From Scatophagus argus (lineage: Eukaryota > Chordata > Actinopteri > Scatophagidae), in assembly GCF_020382885.2 (NCBI RefSeq), contig NC_058502.1:10319950-10383949 (forward strand): 64,000 bases of DNA, in the 5' to 3' direction. The position numbers and the translations under genes were made by a program. Shown in pieces: positions 1-10,290 of the stretch. Under the pieces are notes generated by a model. That model was not told the origin of the DNA. It saw only the letters and a list, made by a program, of their open reading frames with translations, and ran no database searches. The first letter of the stretch is position 1. Each line of letters starts with the position of its first letter.

Positions 1-30
1 AACTAACGCAACTCCGCCGCTGATCTTCAT
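1..30 (-). CDS. Possible 5' end of a short-chain dehydrogenase/reductase gene, cut by the left edge
   Basis: On the minus strand an ATG at 28-30 opens a frame reading MKISGGVALV up to the window edge. A start followed by G-x-V-A-L-V is the usual beginning of the Rossmann fold in short-chain dehydrogenases such as 15-hydroxyprostaglandin dehydrogenase, where TGxxxGIG follows; that part lies outside. Upstream DNA (31-200) is CpG-rich with a GC box, as expected for a promoter. Doubt: the ATG has a weak context and is preceded directly by a 7-codon uORF (49-51 down to 31-33, MAEDTV then TAA) whose ATG has the better context. A splice donor such as GTGTAA near 31-37 could make that upper ATG the true start instead. 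Only ten residues are visible. Confidence 0.4.
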   Translation of the reverse strand, partial: MKISGGVALV

Positions 31-200
31 TTACACTGTATCCTCCGCCATGTCTGAGCAACTCAGCAGCTGCTACCCGCTGTCAATCAACGTTCCGTTC
101 AATGACCGTATAAGGCAAAACGGGGCGGAGTTTAACGAAAACACACCCATTTCTTCAATGGGCGTACACATCACCCCGTAGTACGTCGAAAATCCCAGGC
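31..200 (-). promoter_or_regulatory. Probable CpG-rich promoter of the left-edge gene
   Basis: This stretch is clearly richer in CpG than the following 3 kb. It carries a GC box (GGGGCGG at 121-127) and a TATA-like CCTTATAC on the minus strand near 106-113, just upstream of two candidate ATGs (49-51 and 28-30). No transcription start can be fixed from sequence alone. Confidence 0.35.
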
Positions 201-2130
201 GTAAAAAATGAGAATGGAGAGAATTTGCATGGAATTCTGGAGAAGTATTAAAACAATCTACGTAATGGTAAAGATGGGTAAACAGTCATCCTCAGAATAA
301 AGCAACAACCTAAAGTATAACACAAAATATATGCTTCTGTTGTCTTCAGCGATTGGATGTAACTGCCTCACTTGAGTACACATTTGAAATCCTTTCAAGC
401 ATTTCTATTTTGTGCTAATTGATACTTCTAATCCACTATATTTTAAAGGGAAATATTTACACATTTATACAGCTTACTTACGTAACACCAGACAGAACAA
501 TAGATCTTTCCCACATGCCGTCACTATAACAGTAAAATGTGTTATGTCAATAACCCTGTAACATATGAATGATGCAATTATACTTCAAAATACACACCAT
601 CTATACAGTTTATACCCATGCAGACAGTGCATATCCTTCCACTTCATGTATATCCATTCAATATCTATTTAGTGTTTGTTATTTGTCACTTTACAGATTA
701 GATATAGATTTTATATACACAGTAAGGTTTAGTAGTAAGTCCCTGCATAATACTGTCAGCATAGCCACAGTGTTATGCTCCATATTTCTATTTCCAAGCT
801 GCAGTGCACCCAGCCTCATCATGTGCTGCATCTGTGTGTTGGATAAGATAGAGGAGGGCGGCGAGACATATGTGAACATATAAGCAATGTGTTTGACCGA
901 CAAATGAAATGAGCATTTGGGCAGGATTTGTGAAATACAATACGATGATGATGGATGCACTCTGCTTCCAGTCTATGGCTGAATAAAGACTGTTGGCACA
1001 GGGGCAAGTGTCTGCAGGCATACCTCTCAAACCGTGACCTTATTCATGCATGCACTGAATCTCATTGTGACATCTACAATCCCCCACCCCACACTCTGTT
1101 TCTCTGCCATGCTGGCTCCATAGCTTGTGCAACCATGTGCTATCCCGCTTTAGATGAAAAATTAATTACAATTCATTCATATCAAAGGGAAGCGAGTCCC
1201 CACTGCTGACACAGATTGGATGGTTGTGTCTGTACCCTACTTCTGAGGACATGCATTTGAATAGAGAGGAGAGACTGATGCTTTTTATCTTGGGGGTATG
1301 AACGAGTTTATTATTTAGACAACAGGGGTGGTGCTTCTAGCTGTCTGGTAATTTACTGATACATTATTACACAGATTTGTTTATCAGACAGCCTGGATCA
1401 GAGAAGATAATAGCTTTATCTTTTATTGAAGAGTCTGTCAGCAAACATACACATCATTTATCCTGGCCAAGTAGTCTGAAACAGAACATTTTATGGATTT
1501 TTCATTTTATTGCCAGTCTGAATAAAGATCTATTTCATGTGAAGCTGTCTGTGCTAAGGGTGACAAAACAATCACTTTATTATCCACTCCCTTTTGACAC
1601 ATTTATATTTACTGCATCTACACATAATTCATGCTTGGCAATGGCGAAGCTATTTCATGTCCACCTATGTGAGAATGCACGACAACGCAGGGAGGACACT
1701 TTAGAAGAGAATAGGTTTTCTGCTGTCCTTCATCATCACTGTGATATATTTTCATAGATTTTAATGTAAAGCTATCATTTCATCACAATATCTCAGGCCT
1801 CAAGGCCCCCATGAGAGGATTCCCACCTGATAAAAATTGTAGCGGATATCAAATTAGACAACGCGTGGTTTTTAATTAACAGTGAATTACACAGCCTTCA
1901 GCCTGATGCCTCCAACCACTGTGAGGTTTTTGATCGTAATCAAAACTACAGTGTTGGCAGAGACAAGCTGAAACACCCTGAAATTACCATATGAAGCTCA
2001 TATAACGATGGCTAAATCATCTTCTCAAAACCAATCTAATTGTTTTTAATCTTCATTAAAAGTCTAGTTATTGCAATCTAAACATCTATCTAAAGCCCCA
2101 AGCCTTCCCTGCCATTTCTGATAATTTTTA
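201..2130. other. Intergenic, nothing recognised
   Basis: AT-rich DNA without a long convincing frame. The open frames here (for example 569-883 and 1377-1757) have no recognisable domain, no splice support and random-looking composition. No tRNA, repeat family or satellite was recognised. Confidence 0.6.
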
Positions 2131-2137
2131 ACATGAT

Positions 2138-2410
2138 GTGATCAAAAATGATTCCCCCAGCATGGCTAGCACGGTGGAGGAATCCCCCGACGGCACCGCA
2201 TACATGCTGCTAGACTTGTTTAATGTGGCCAAGGCAGGTTTATGGACGCCATCAACACCCCCCCCCCCCCCCCCTTCATTTCACAGTATTATTGATTGTA
2301 GTGCAGTTAACTCACTCACACACACACACATCAAGCCAGCCAAGCGCAGAGCCATGTCTCTACGGTCAGATGTGTTCAACAGCATTTTAAGTGAAGCCAA
2401 CAAGACGTAA
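2138..2410 (+). other. Unidentified coding-like stretch, 90 codons
   Basis: A 273-nt open frame starts at ATG 2138 and ends in TAA at 2408-2410. Both ends look more protein-like than the surroundings: an acidic part with an ATG at 2162 (MASTVEESPDG...LLDLFNVAK) and a basic tail (KRRAMSLRSDVF...). They are joined through a C17 homopolymer and a CA repeat that translate as poly-Pro and THTH, so the middle could equally be a short intron (GTTTAT near 2237; AG near 2335). I do not recognise the product and no promoter or partner exon was found. It may be chance. Confidence 0.2.
2258..2275 (+). repeat. Poly(C) tract
   Basis: An almost pure C homopolymer of about 17 bases, followed 40 bp later by a short (CA)n run near 2317-2330. 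Its length is likely polymorphic or prone to sequencing error, which affects any frame drawn through it. Confidence 0.9.
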
Positions 2411-3228
2411 AAGCTGGAGAGCTCCACGTGCAGGCATGCGTGTTGGCCTTACACCACTTAAGTAAAGAGAAATTATGTATCTGTATTGATTGAGCAAAAT
2501 GCTATCTATTAACCTACTGGTTTTCTGACTTTGAGCATATTCAATGTCAAACAATTGAAACACTTATTACATTGCCTGTACAAATTTAAACTGAATTGTG
2601 TTCACGGTTATTGATCTAATGCCATCCTATATCAATCCATATTCTTCACAGCTGAGCATTTGTTATGGAGCTCTGCTTGTTGAAATTCACACTTCTCATG
2701 TAGCGGTTAGGGTTGAGTAAAGTCTTTACTGCCCTCTACTGACAAATCAAGTATACTACCAAGTGCTAACTAGAGAGTTATAAGGTCTTAAAATAGACCA
2801 TATGATGCACATAAGGATTTATTTGAAAGTGAAGGAATATTTAGACATCATCTATATCTAAATAAGGTCTGTTCATATGTTGTACTTCTGAAGTAACCTC
2901 AATATGTATTGCATGTGATGAATATTTTCAGTGCGAGTGTTCTCAGTATTTATTTTGAGACTCAAAGATAAAATAACATTTTAAGTAATGTCATGTTTCA
3001 GTTTTACATGTTACAATGACAGGTACATGATACATAAATTAAAGCACATGCTGCAAACAGCCCAATTATGATAAGAAAAAGTAATGCAGACAAAATATAG
3101 AAGATTATACAACTGCAAACATTAAAAGAGAACTTTGGTACTTAGCTGCTATATTCTATGTCTCTGATTTTAAATCATCCATGTGGGTGCAAGGTTATTT
3201 GTATTACAAACAATACATGTCTCTGATT
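2411..3228. other. AT-rich intergenic / distal anxa11 3' flank
   Basis: No gene seen. The minus strand carries several AATAAA hexamers (TTTATT on plus at 2818-2823, 2949-2954 and 3228-3233), so longer anxa11 3' UTR isoforms ending in this stretch are possible. Confidence 0.5.
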
Positions 3229-3233
3229 TTATT
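3228..3233 (-). terminator. anxa11: Candidate anxa11 polyadenylation signal
   Basis: This is the first AATAAA on the minus strand downstream of the anxa11 stop, about 400 nt after it, giving a proximal 3' UTR of about 0.4 kb (3200-3628). Two further hexamers lie 280 and 410 bp beyond. Which is used cannot be told from sequence. Confidence 0.4.
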
Positions 3234-3628
3234 CAGCATTGCTAAACATCAGGAAATTAGCTAACAAATGTGACAGATATCATTAGATACCGATTATATT
3301 GGCACAACTGAACTCAAACATGTTAAAAATATATCTCCAAAAATTAATATATAATCCCTAGCTAATCAATTGTATGTGGACGTGTATATTCAACTGATAT
3401 ATCCAGCAAAGATATCATAAGTGAAAAAATATAACATTTTTTTGTGCATACTGTATACAATATAGAAAATAAAGTATGTAGTAACATTGAAGGTTTTAAA
3501 ACCAGGCAAACATTGCGATAAATGTTCTGGCATGGCATGCAGGTTTGCGGTTCACTTAATGCACAGATAAGCCATAATCTGATATTTATAGAAAACGTTT
3601 CTATAATGTGGCAAAGACTGTTTCCTTT

Positions 3629-3688
3629 TCAGTCACTGCCCCCACAGAACTTCAGTAGGAGTTTCTTGTAGTCTCCTGATGTGTCTCC
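3629..3688 (-). CDS. anxa11: anxa11 last coding exon, residues 555-573 and stop
   Basis: Encodes [19 protein letters not shown] and TGA at 3629-3631. It completes the fourth annexin repeat. The acceptor is TTTATTGACAG. Confidence 0.95.
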   Translation of the reverse strand, partial: GDTSGDYKKLLLKFCGGSD

Positions 3689-6600
3689 CTGTCAATAAAA
3701 CAAATGCATCAAACAATTATTTAGACCTTTGTCTCACAAAAGCATGTGCACTTGTTTATTTTATATCATCTCTTTGGGTGCAGGGTTATCACGATGAAGA
3801 TACTCACAGAGATGTCTGTGTACAGCGACTTGCCGTAGTTTTTAACATATTCCTGGCGGATATCCAGCATGTCGATCTCGGAACGGGAGACCATAATCCG
3901 GATTAGGGTTCTGTCTTTAGTCCCAGCTCCCTGAACACGTGCAAATACAAGGCGACTTGTAAATTTAAAATTATGCTTCAGTTATTTAGTAATGTATGGG
4001 AAATTATTACCAGAACAGGACTGTCTCACCTTCATTGCCTTGTAAAGTCTCTCAGCAAAGTAGGCAGGGGTGTTTTTAATACACTTCACTGAAACAAAAA
4101 GAAAATACAGAACATTAATCAACACCAACACTTTACTTGTGTGTAAACTTTTCGGATGTGGCATCCGAAAAGTTATTTATGAAAGTCATGCACAAACCAA
4201 AAGAATATAACACAATGGCAACAAGCAAAATTAAATCTGCATTAATCAATAGTTAATGAAATGTATTTAATTTAAATTTAAATTGCTGTATGGACTCTGA
4301 AGACAGTCGCTCATAATGACAAACCTTTCTGCATGTCTACTGAGCTTTTAACCCGGGGTAAGGCTGACACAGACCATTGACCATTTGGCTGCTTTTACCC
4401 ATTTTCATTAACACAACAATCACACTGGCAACTGCAGACAGCAGCTGCTTTTACCAAACAAGCTCTGATAAAACCCACTGTCCATCATAAAAACATGTCC
4501 CTAATAAGGTCATAATGTTGGTCTGTGTCTGCTGCATGTGAAGTAACTGTTTGCTTTTATATGTATAAAGGTGATATTAAGTCTTTGGCTGTGACTGTCA
4601 GCTTGTTTCTGAGAATTTTCTGTCCCACTAGTGGCTAATTATTGATTAATGCATTTTTAAAGCCAGTTATATTTCGAATAATTGTAAATGTGAAATCAGA
4701 AACAAACACATTATCGAGAATAGTGAAATGAAACACGGCATCAAAAAAACAATGGTAAACATCCAACAACGCAGTGCACACCAACTAACAATGAACATGT
4801 ATATACTGACTGTGGATAACTAATGAGAGGATTCAAATTAAGCACAACTGAAAACAGGTTACTATACCATAACTGTGAGAAATGTTGGCAAAAAAAGAGG
4901 GGGAAAAAGCAAAGATTAAGAAAGCACTCCTTCCTCCAGTATTACATGTACTGTCAAAGAAGTATTACAACAGCTGTAATACAGTATTACAGTTGCCCTA
5001 ACAGCTTAACTTAATGAGGATGGAAAACATTTGATGATTAAGTCTTACATGAAATACGTAATGCAGGGATGCCTCAAAACTTGTAATTAACTAATTAAGA
5101 TTCAGACTGACCCTTTTAAAATTAGACTTGAATAGGTTTGTGTGTGTTCTTACCCACTGCCAGCATGCCACTCTCCAGGTCTCCTGACATCTCCCTGGAG
5201 ATGCTCTTCTCAATATCTCTGCCACACATACGCTGGTACTCAAGAAACACTACACACATACACATGCATCCACACACACCATGAATAATATGGCCAACAA
5301 CAGCTAATAGCAAAATAAACTGAAATGTGTGTCCTGATTCTCAAGCATTACTTGAAATATTTTAAATGTTGAGCCTTATGTTGATGATTATGAACATGTC
5401 TTCATAAAGAATACCTGCTCTGAGATGTGGTTTGCTCCTGGCACACAAAATAGCATTAAACTTGGACTCATCTGTTCCCAGCTTGTTTTCTCCAGCAGCA
5501 TACAGGGTCTTTAAGGAGAACAGCAATTTGTACTAATCACCATTCCTTTTCGATCAATAGGTCAAGTAATTAACGACATAAAAACTACCAAGTTTCAGAT
5601 CCATCGAACATTAATTATTAATGAAAATGAAGCAGACTTTACCTGAGCATCTTGTTTAGCCAGCGAGATGTCAACAGTTTCTCGTTCATCACGATTACCC
5701 TAAAAAGTACAGAAAATCGTGTTCCTAATTCAATCTGAGCATAGCTGCTAAGGGACGTCAGGTATTCAGGTAATTAATTCATGTCATGTGTACCTGGGCG
5801 AGAGAAATCAGGAGCCTGCGGAAGTGGCCTGAGGTGTCCCCACTAATAGCGTTCTCCAGTGTCTTCTTGTAATCTGAAAGGACAAACAAGCCAAAATAGA
5901 CCTCACACAAATTCAATGGTACAAGCAATAGTGACCTTTGACGGCTGATAACATGTTCGGACTAAACTTGGTAATAAGCTGAACATTTTGTTTTTACAGT
6001 AACCCCGAAGCACTGAGATACTTCACTGAAGCCAAGTCTGATATAAAAAGACTGTAATTCAAAATTGTGGTTTGTGATTGAGATGAAATAGATCATACAA
6101 TGTATTGGCCAGACTCCCCACCACTCAGACACTGTGGATTACTACATAAACATAAAATTTGACCAGCAAACACAACAATACAGTTTATTAAATAAACCAT
6201 AAAACTGAAGAATTCATTAAAGAATGTATTCTTTCTGTAGTTGCAGTGATGGAGCCATAATTTCAATTCCTTATAAGTGAAAAGGCTAGACCTTATGTAT
6301 ATCAGATTCTTTGCCACAGCACCTTATAATTTACTAATTTCATGGTGGCAGACAAATCAAAATACACTGAACTTATCTACTAATGTAATAAAAATCTTTT
6401 GATACAGTGAGAACATTGGGGCTGTGCCATGTATTAGCAGCTCTGATGCATCTCACCTTGTTTGTAAATACGGTTTATCTCCTTGATTTCAGCGTTGGAG
6501 CGAGAAGACAGGATCTCTATCAGACAGGCTTCATCAGTTCCAGCTCCCTGTTAGGAAACAGAACAATGAAAGTCTGACAACCACCTTTGTGTTTAGTCAA

Positions 6601-9600
6601 TCTTCATTTAGGCAATCCTTCATTAACGCAGTCCTTTATAATAATGTAACATTCAAATATGCTTTTTTATCTATACAGCAAAAAGTAAGCAAATGAAAAC
6701 CACATAATAACAAAGGCTGATAACTCAAAATGAACCTTGATGGCACTGTTGAGCTCTGAAGCGTCAAACTCAGCTGGGCTCTTCAAAGTAGCCATGACCA
6801 GCTTCCTGAAGTCTCCAGATAGTTCTGAATGCAGATCCTTAATCAGATCCTGAAAATGGAAGCGTGCTTGCTATAACTCTGAACCACCATTAACTTTTGC
6901 TGTGAAAAAAATTTCTGTAAGTAGCTGTGAAGAACAGATATAATGAGCTCTGAGGACATCCAATCCCCTCTCCACTTTACTGGCAGCACCAGCACCTGTC
7001 CTCTGCTTGTCAACATTATGCACTGCAAGGTAATGCAGAGTGAGTCACGTATGATTCTATATTGAGTGTTTGTTTTGTGAACATTTTTTTTTAAGTAGAT
7101 AGAATTAAAAATGGAATCAGGTGATCGCATTACCTTCCCATAGGCAGTTTTGTAGGAACGGAGCAAAGGCACACGCTGCTTGTTGGAGCGACTCCCCAGC
7201 AAGTCGATGATTGCTTGTTCATCAGTTCCTGCACAGACAAGGCCACAGTGTCAAATAAGACACAGGTCATGGATAAAGAAATGTCATCATTTCCTGTTTA
7301 AAGCATTTCATGTACACTTACAAATTATATTTAAACTTAAAAAAGATAGATGTTTCTAAATACAAATGCTATAATCTGAAGAAAATTAAAGAACAGAATA
7401 TACAGGTAGACCACAGTTTCCCAAATGGATAACATCCATTGCGTCATGTGTATCATTACACTTCAGAAACACATAAGAATAACAAATAATAAGTAGGTCA
7501 ATCTGATTAAGGCCTCTATCCACAGCACTCACCAAAGCCTTTCATGGCCTTCCTCAGGACCTCCACATCTTTGAGTGGGTCAGCTCCAGGGAAATCCTTG
7601 ATTGTTCCCCTGAATCCTCTCTGACAATACAAGCAACACAGCAATTTCCGTAAACAATTTTTCGCGACAAGTGGTATTTCAACAAACTCTTCATTTTGTT
7701 TCAGACATTAACCCATAAAAATATATAGGTGTGTGTTTGTGTATTTAACAACACATCACAACAGAGTACCACAATAAGAAGGCAGATATTTACCAACAGT
7801 GTCAAAAAGTAATCTAGTATGGTAAAGTATCATATTAGATTATATTACATTGATAGGTGGAGCTACTGGCATGGCTCCTCCTCCTCCTCCATAGGCTGGC
7901 ATGGATGGATTTGGTGAAGGGACCTTTGGGTATCCTGGCATTGGTGCTGGTGCTCCTCCATAACCAGCCATGGGTGGGTTGGGTGATGGCGCTCCTCCAT
8001 AACCAGCCATGGGTGGGTTTGGTGATGGTGCACGGGGATATCCAGGCATTGGTTGTGCAGGCTGACCAGGGTAGCCCATCCCTGGGCCTTGAGGTTGGGG
8101 CATGGGCCCTCCTGGCTGTGGGTACAGGCCATATGACTGTTGGTTAGGGAAGGGGGCACCATACCCACTAGGCTGAGGAGCAGATGGGTACCCCCCAGGA
8201 GCTTGAGCGTACATGGATGGGTTTGGAGTAAACCCCCCCATGCCTGCAGGGATCTGACTGGCCTGTGATTTGGAAAGATTGGCATTCCATAATATGTGCA
8301 TAAATCATTGAACATTGTTTTATGCAAAGCAAAGGTAGCCAGTCACACCTTTTTTGGATCAGATTTAGATTTATTTATTGCATTAACCAAGGTTTTTAAT
8401 TTTAATTATAAAGTAAGTGTCCCTAATCCTGGTTCTAACTTCAGAGGAGAAACTGAAGTTAATGCTCCTGATGTTTTGAACTTGAAGTTACAATAGTAAT
8501 ATATCCAAACAAAGTGTGGCCATGCTATGTATCTAACAAGATGGAAAGGCATATATTTGATAACACAAATGTGAAAAGAGCTATCACTATAAAGAAAAAT
8601 AAAAGAGGTAAAAAAAAAAGTTGCATTAGATTGATAGGTTTAAGAAGCATGCATAGAGTGAAATATGTGACTGATTTTCTCATGCAAAAGACACAGGAAT
8701 AGAATTTCACAAAAGAAATGGAAATTATGAGAATTTTAAGATGCAGACTTTGGGAAAGTCTTACCGTGAAATGTAAGGATGTGATAGTCCATGAAAGGCT
8801 ATGTAATTCATTTTAACTGGAATATTCAATGCAATAGACTGGTAATGTTACATTACACAAATATTAAGAATTTTCTGTGTTTAGGAGAATATGATTTTTT
8901 AGATTAAACTTACCATGCCAGTGTTGTATCCAGGGTTGGATAAGTTATCAAGGCCAATGGAGGGATACCCACCAGTAGGGCCACCTCCCCAGCTGCCTGC
9001 AGTAGGCAACAAAGACAAAGCTGTTAAGGAAAGTTGAAGATTGTGCTAGCAAATGCCTGACAGAACTGAGATTATTAGACTGGGATAGGAATGATCCTTC
9101 ATACTGAAATTTCCTTTTTCTCTATCTTCAGCTAGTTAACACATAGGTGAAAGAGTGCTGGACAGATAATGAGAGTACTATGCGAAAGAGGGATTGTGGG
9201 ACATACTCTTCTTAGCAACAGCAGAGGTTTGTTTGTTTTTGAGGGAAAAAAATTCCACTCTTAACTATATGCCTCATGATCCCTATTTCCCATTTTCTAA
9301 AACAAGCAACAAGAATACCTAGACCTTAACACTCCCTTTTACTGTTACTACAAACACATTTAAACCATCTAATGGGATGTCTGAGTGTACTAGATGAGTA
9401 GTCAAGCAAAAGTAGTCATTTTGCTGATATATTACATCAGAACAACTCAATAAGGTGCTACATCAGTTCTCCTTAGTGTTCATGTATCACTTAACTCTAT
9501 CACTTACACTTGATGGTTGATGGAGAGACTGATATCAGTATCATGTCTGTATCATAAATAAGAAAGCTAAGACCAGCAGCTCAATAGCTTGTTAGCATAG

Positions 9601-10288
9601 CCTGGCTCTGTGACAATGATGGCAAGACTCCAGGAAGTACACATACAGCTTACAGCATATGAACTAAAACAGTTCAGCACATAAGCCCCAGTAAAATCAT
9701 AATGTCCCATTTTTACACTTTGTCTTCTTGTATGGATTACACAAACAAGCTATTGCATGTGCAGTGGAGAGCTGGACAGATGGTGCACAATGGTTGATTT
9801 TTTTACTTTTTAATGAAGTTTACTTTTAAACATAATTTATCCCTGGTTACATGCTAAGCTACGCTAAGCTGAGCTAACTGGTTGCTGAAATTATTTTAAT
9901 ATTTACCAGAAAGACATGGCAGCAGTGACATTCTTTTCATCTAACGCTCAGTAAGTGAGCAAAAAAGCACATTTTTCAAAATGTGAAACTATTCCTGTAC
10001 ACTGTGGCGTGATGCTTTACCTGGTGGTGGTCCTTGTGGGTAGCCTCCTGCCTGTGGTGGATAGCCTCCTGTCTGTGGTGGATAGCCTCCTGCCTGTGGA
10101 GGATAGCCACCAGCCTGTGGTGGATAGCCACCAGCCTGAGGAGGGTAGCCACCAGCCTGAGGAGGGTAGCCACCAGCTGCTGGAGGGTAAACTCCAGGCT
10201 GAGGTGGGTAAGCACCAGGTTGTGGAGGGTAAGCCCCAGGCTGTGGAGGGTATGCGCCTGCCTGAGGGGGGTATCCTGGGTAGCTCAT
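3629..10288 (-). CDS. anxa11: Annexin A11, complete coding region, 14 coding exons, 573 aa
   Basis: Annexin A11 binds acidic phospholipids in a Ca2+-dependent way. In mammals it tethers RNA granules to lysosomes and binds ALG-2/PDCD6 and S100A6 through its N-terminus. Here residues 1-255 are a low-complexity Gly/Tyr/Pro tail. About 256-573 form four annexin repeats with type II Ca2+ loops [21 protein letters not shown] and KGAGTKD. The protein ends GGSD, close to human GGND. Core exon lengths (95, 114, 91, 80, 57, 94, 96, 59, 123 nt) are those of vertebrate annexins and all junctions keep frame. The start MSYPGYPP matches human. The protein is longer than human (505 aa) because of a 7-residue tandem repeat in the first coding exon. 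It is divergent from zcchc24. Teleosts have anxa11a and anxa11b; I cannot say which this is. Confidence 0.97.
3808..3930 (-). CDS. anxa11: anxa11 exon, residues 514-554
   Basis: 123 nt, in phase at both ends. It begins [18 protein letters not shown], the Ca2+ loop and helix B of repeat 4, and ends YTDIS. The donor is GTGAGT. Confidence 0.96.
4030..4088 (-). CDS. anxa11: anxa11 exon, residues 494-513
   Basis: This is the classical 59-nt annexin exon. It encodes [19 protein letters not shown] at the start of repeat 4, and its first two bases finish the Val codon of the previous exon. Confidence 0.95.
4089..5153 (-). other. anxa11: anxa11 intron with small palindromes
   Basis: This intron of about 1.1 kb has no coding sequence. 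It holds three copies of AGTATTACA and a 19-bp near-perfect palindrome at 4974-4992 (CTGTAATAC-A-GTATTACAG). Confidence 0.7.
5154..5249 (-). CDS. anxa11: anxa11 exon, residues 462-493
   Basis: 96 nt. Encodes [20 protein letters not shown] and [11 protein letters not shown] of repeat 3. The phases match the neighbouring 94- and 59-nt exons. Confidence 0.96.
5415..5508 (-). CDS. anxa11: anxa11 exon, residues 431-461
   Basis: 94 nt. Encodes [20 protein letters not shown] and following residues, including the Ca2+ loop of repeat 3. The acceptor is TTAAAG and the donor GTATTC. Confidence 0.96.
5643..5699 (-). CDS. anxa11: anxa11 exon, residues 412-430
   Basis: 57 nt, phase 0 at both ends. Encodes [19 protein letters not shown], the linker between repeats 2 and 3, very close to the human sequence. 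Confidence 0.96.
5794..5873 (-). CDS. anxa11: anxa11 exon, residues 385-411
   Basis: 80 nt. Encodes [20 protein letters not shown] and LISLAQ, the end of repeat 2. Confidence 0.96.
5874..6456 (-). other. anxa11: anxa11 intron, nothing recognised
   Basis: AT-rich 583-bp intron. The minus-strand open frame at 6093-6317 has no domain and no splice support. Confidence 0.7.
6457..6547 (-). CDS. anxa11: anxa11 exon, residues 355-384
   Basis: 91 nt. Encodes [20 protein letters not shown] and following residues, the Ca2+ loop and helices of repeat 2, nearly identical to human. Confidence 0.96.
6736..6849 (-). CDS. anxa11: anxa11 exon, residues 317-354
   Basis: 114 nt, phase 0 at both ends. Encodes [18 protein letters not shown] and following residues, the end of repeat 1 and start of repeat 2. 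Confidence 0.96.
7134..7228 (-). CDS. anxa11: anxa11 exon, residues 285-316
   Basis: 95 nt. Encodes [18 protein letters not shown] and following residues, helix A-B of repeat 1. The donor follows YGK. Confidence 0.96.
7229..7532 (-). other. anxa11: anxa11 intron, nothing recognised
   Basis: 304-bp AT-rich intron with standard splice sites. Confidence 0.7.
7533..7620 (-). CDS. anxa11: anxa11 exon, residues 256-284
   Basis: 88 nt. Encodes [18 protein letters not shown] and following residues up to AMKGF. It marks the switch from the disordered tail to the annexin core. Confidence 0.96.
7849..8262 (-). CDS. anxa11: anxa11 Pro/Gly/Tyr-rich exon, residues 118-255
   Basis: 414 nt, phase 0. It starts [10 protein letters not shown] and ends VAPPIN before GTAATA. 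It holds YPxxP-type motifs and near-identical 13-residue units of the form [13 protein letters not shown] at about 7947-8030, then a Gly5 run. This is the distal part of the phase-separating tail. Confidence 0.93.
8263..8913 (-). other. anxa11: anxa11 intron, nothing recognised
   Basis: 651-bp AT-rich intron. The open frames at 8296-8496 and 8514-8702 have no domain. Confidence 0.7.
8914..8996 (-). CDS. anxa11: anxa11 exon, residues 90-117, with conserved GLDN helix
   Basis: 83 nt. Encodes [18 protein letters not shown] then [16 protein letters not shown] aligns with human PPIGLDN, so fish Gly104 and Asp106 correspond to human Gly38 and Asp40, sites mutated in ALS. Confidence 0.93.
8997..10020 (-). 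other. anxa11: anxa11 intron carrying an interspersed repeat
   Basis: 1.0-kb intron. Its upstream half (about 9480-10000) is a teleost interspersed repeat described separately. The rest shows no recognised element. Confidence 0.7.
9480..10000 (-). mobile_element. Decayed teleost interspersed repeat (MITE/SINE-like)
   Basis: Phrases recur that I recognise from a very common fish repeat: GTTAGCATAGCCTGGCTCTG, a GACTCCAGGAAGT block, CATAAGCCCC, TTTTTACACTTTG, CTAAGCTGAGCTAACTGG, and an end resembling CTTTTCATCTAACGCTCAG with AAACTATTCCTG. Edges are approximate. The right edge stops about 20 bp from the anxa11 splice donor. Family name unknown to me. Confidence 0.6.
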
Positions 10289-10290
10289 AG
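10021..10290 (-). CDS. anxa11: anxa11 first coding exon, residues 1-89, with start codon
   Basis: ATG is at 10286-10288, two bases after the acceptor TTTGTTTAAAG. The product starts [18 protein letters not shown], like human MSYPGYPP, and then runs through about eleven tandem 7-residue units (GGYPPQA and variants) to QGPPPG. ALG-2-binding motifs of the YPP..GGYPP kind are repeated many times. The upstream in-frame ATG of the raw frame lies in the intron. Confidence 0.94.
10035..10280 (-). repeat. anxa11: Coding 21-bp minisatellite in anxa11
   Basis: About eleven head-to-tail copies of a 21-bp unit encode G-G/A-Y-P-P-Q-A/P/T. The middle copies are nearly identical, the outer ones diverge (VYPPAAG). 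Its frame is preserved, so it lengthens the disordered tail. Confidence 0.9.

Noticed and set aside
7857..8327. Long plus and minus open frames overlapping the anxa11 Pro-rich exon
   Set aside because: They are shadows of the real minus-strand exon; only the frame reading [10 protein letters not shown]...VAPPIN joins correctly to the flanking annexin exons.
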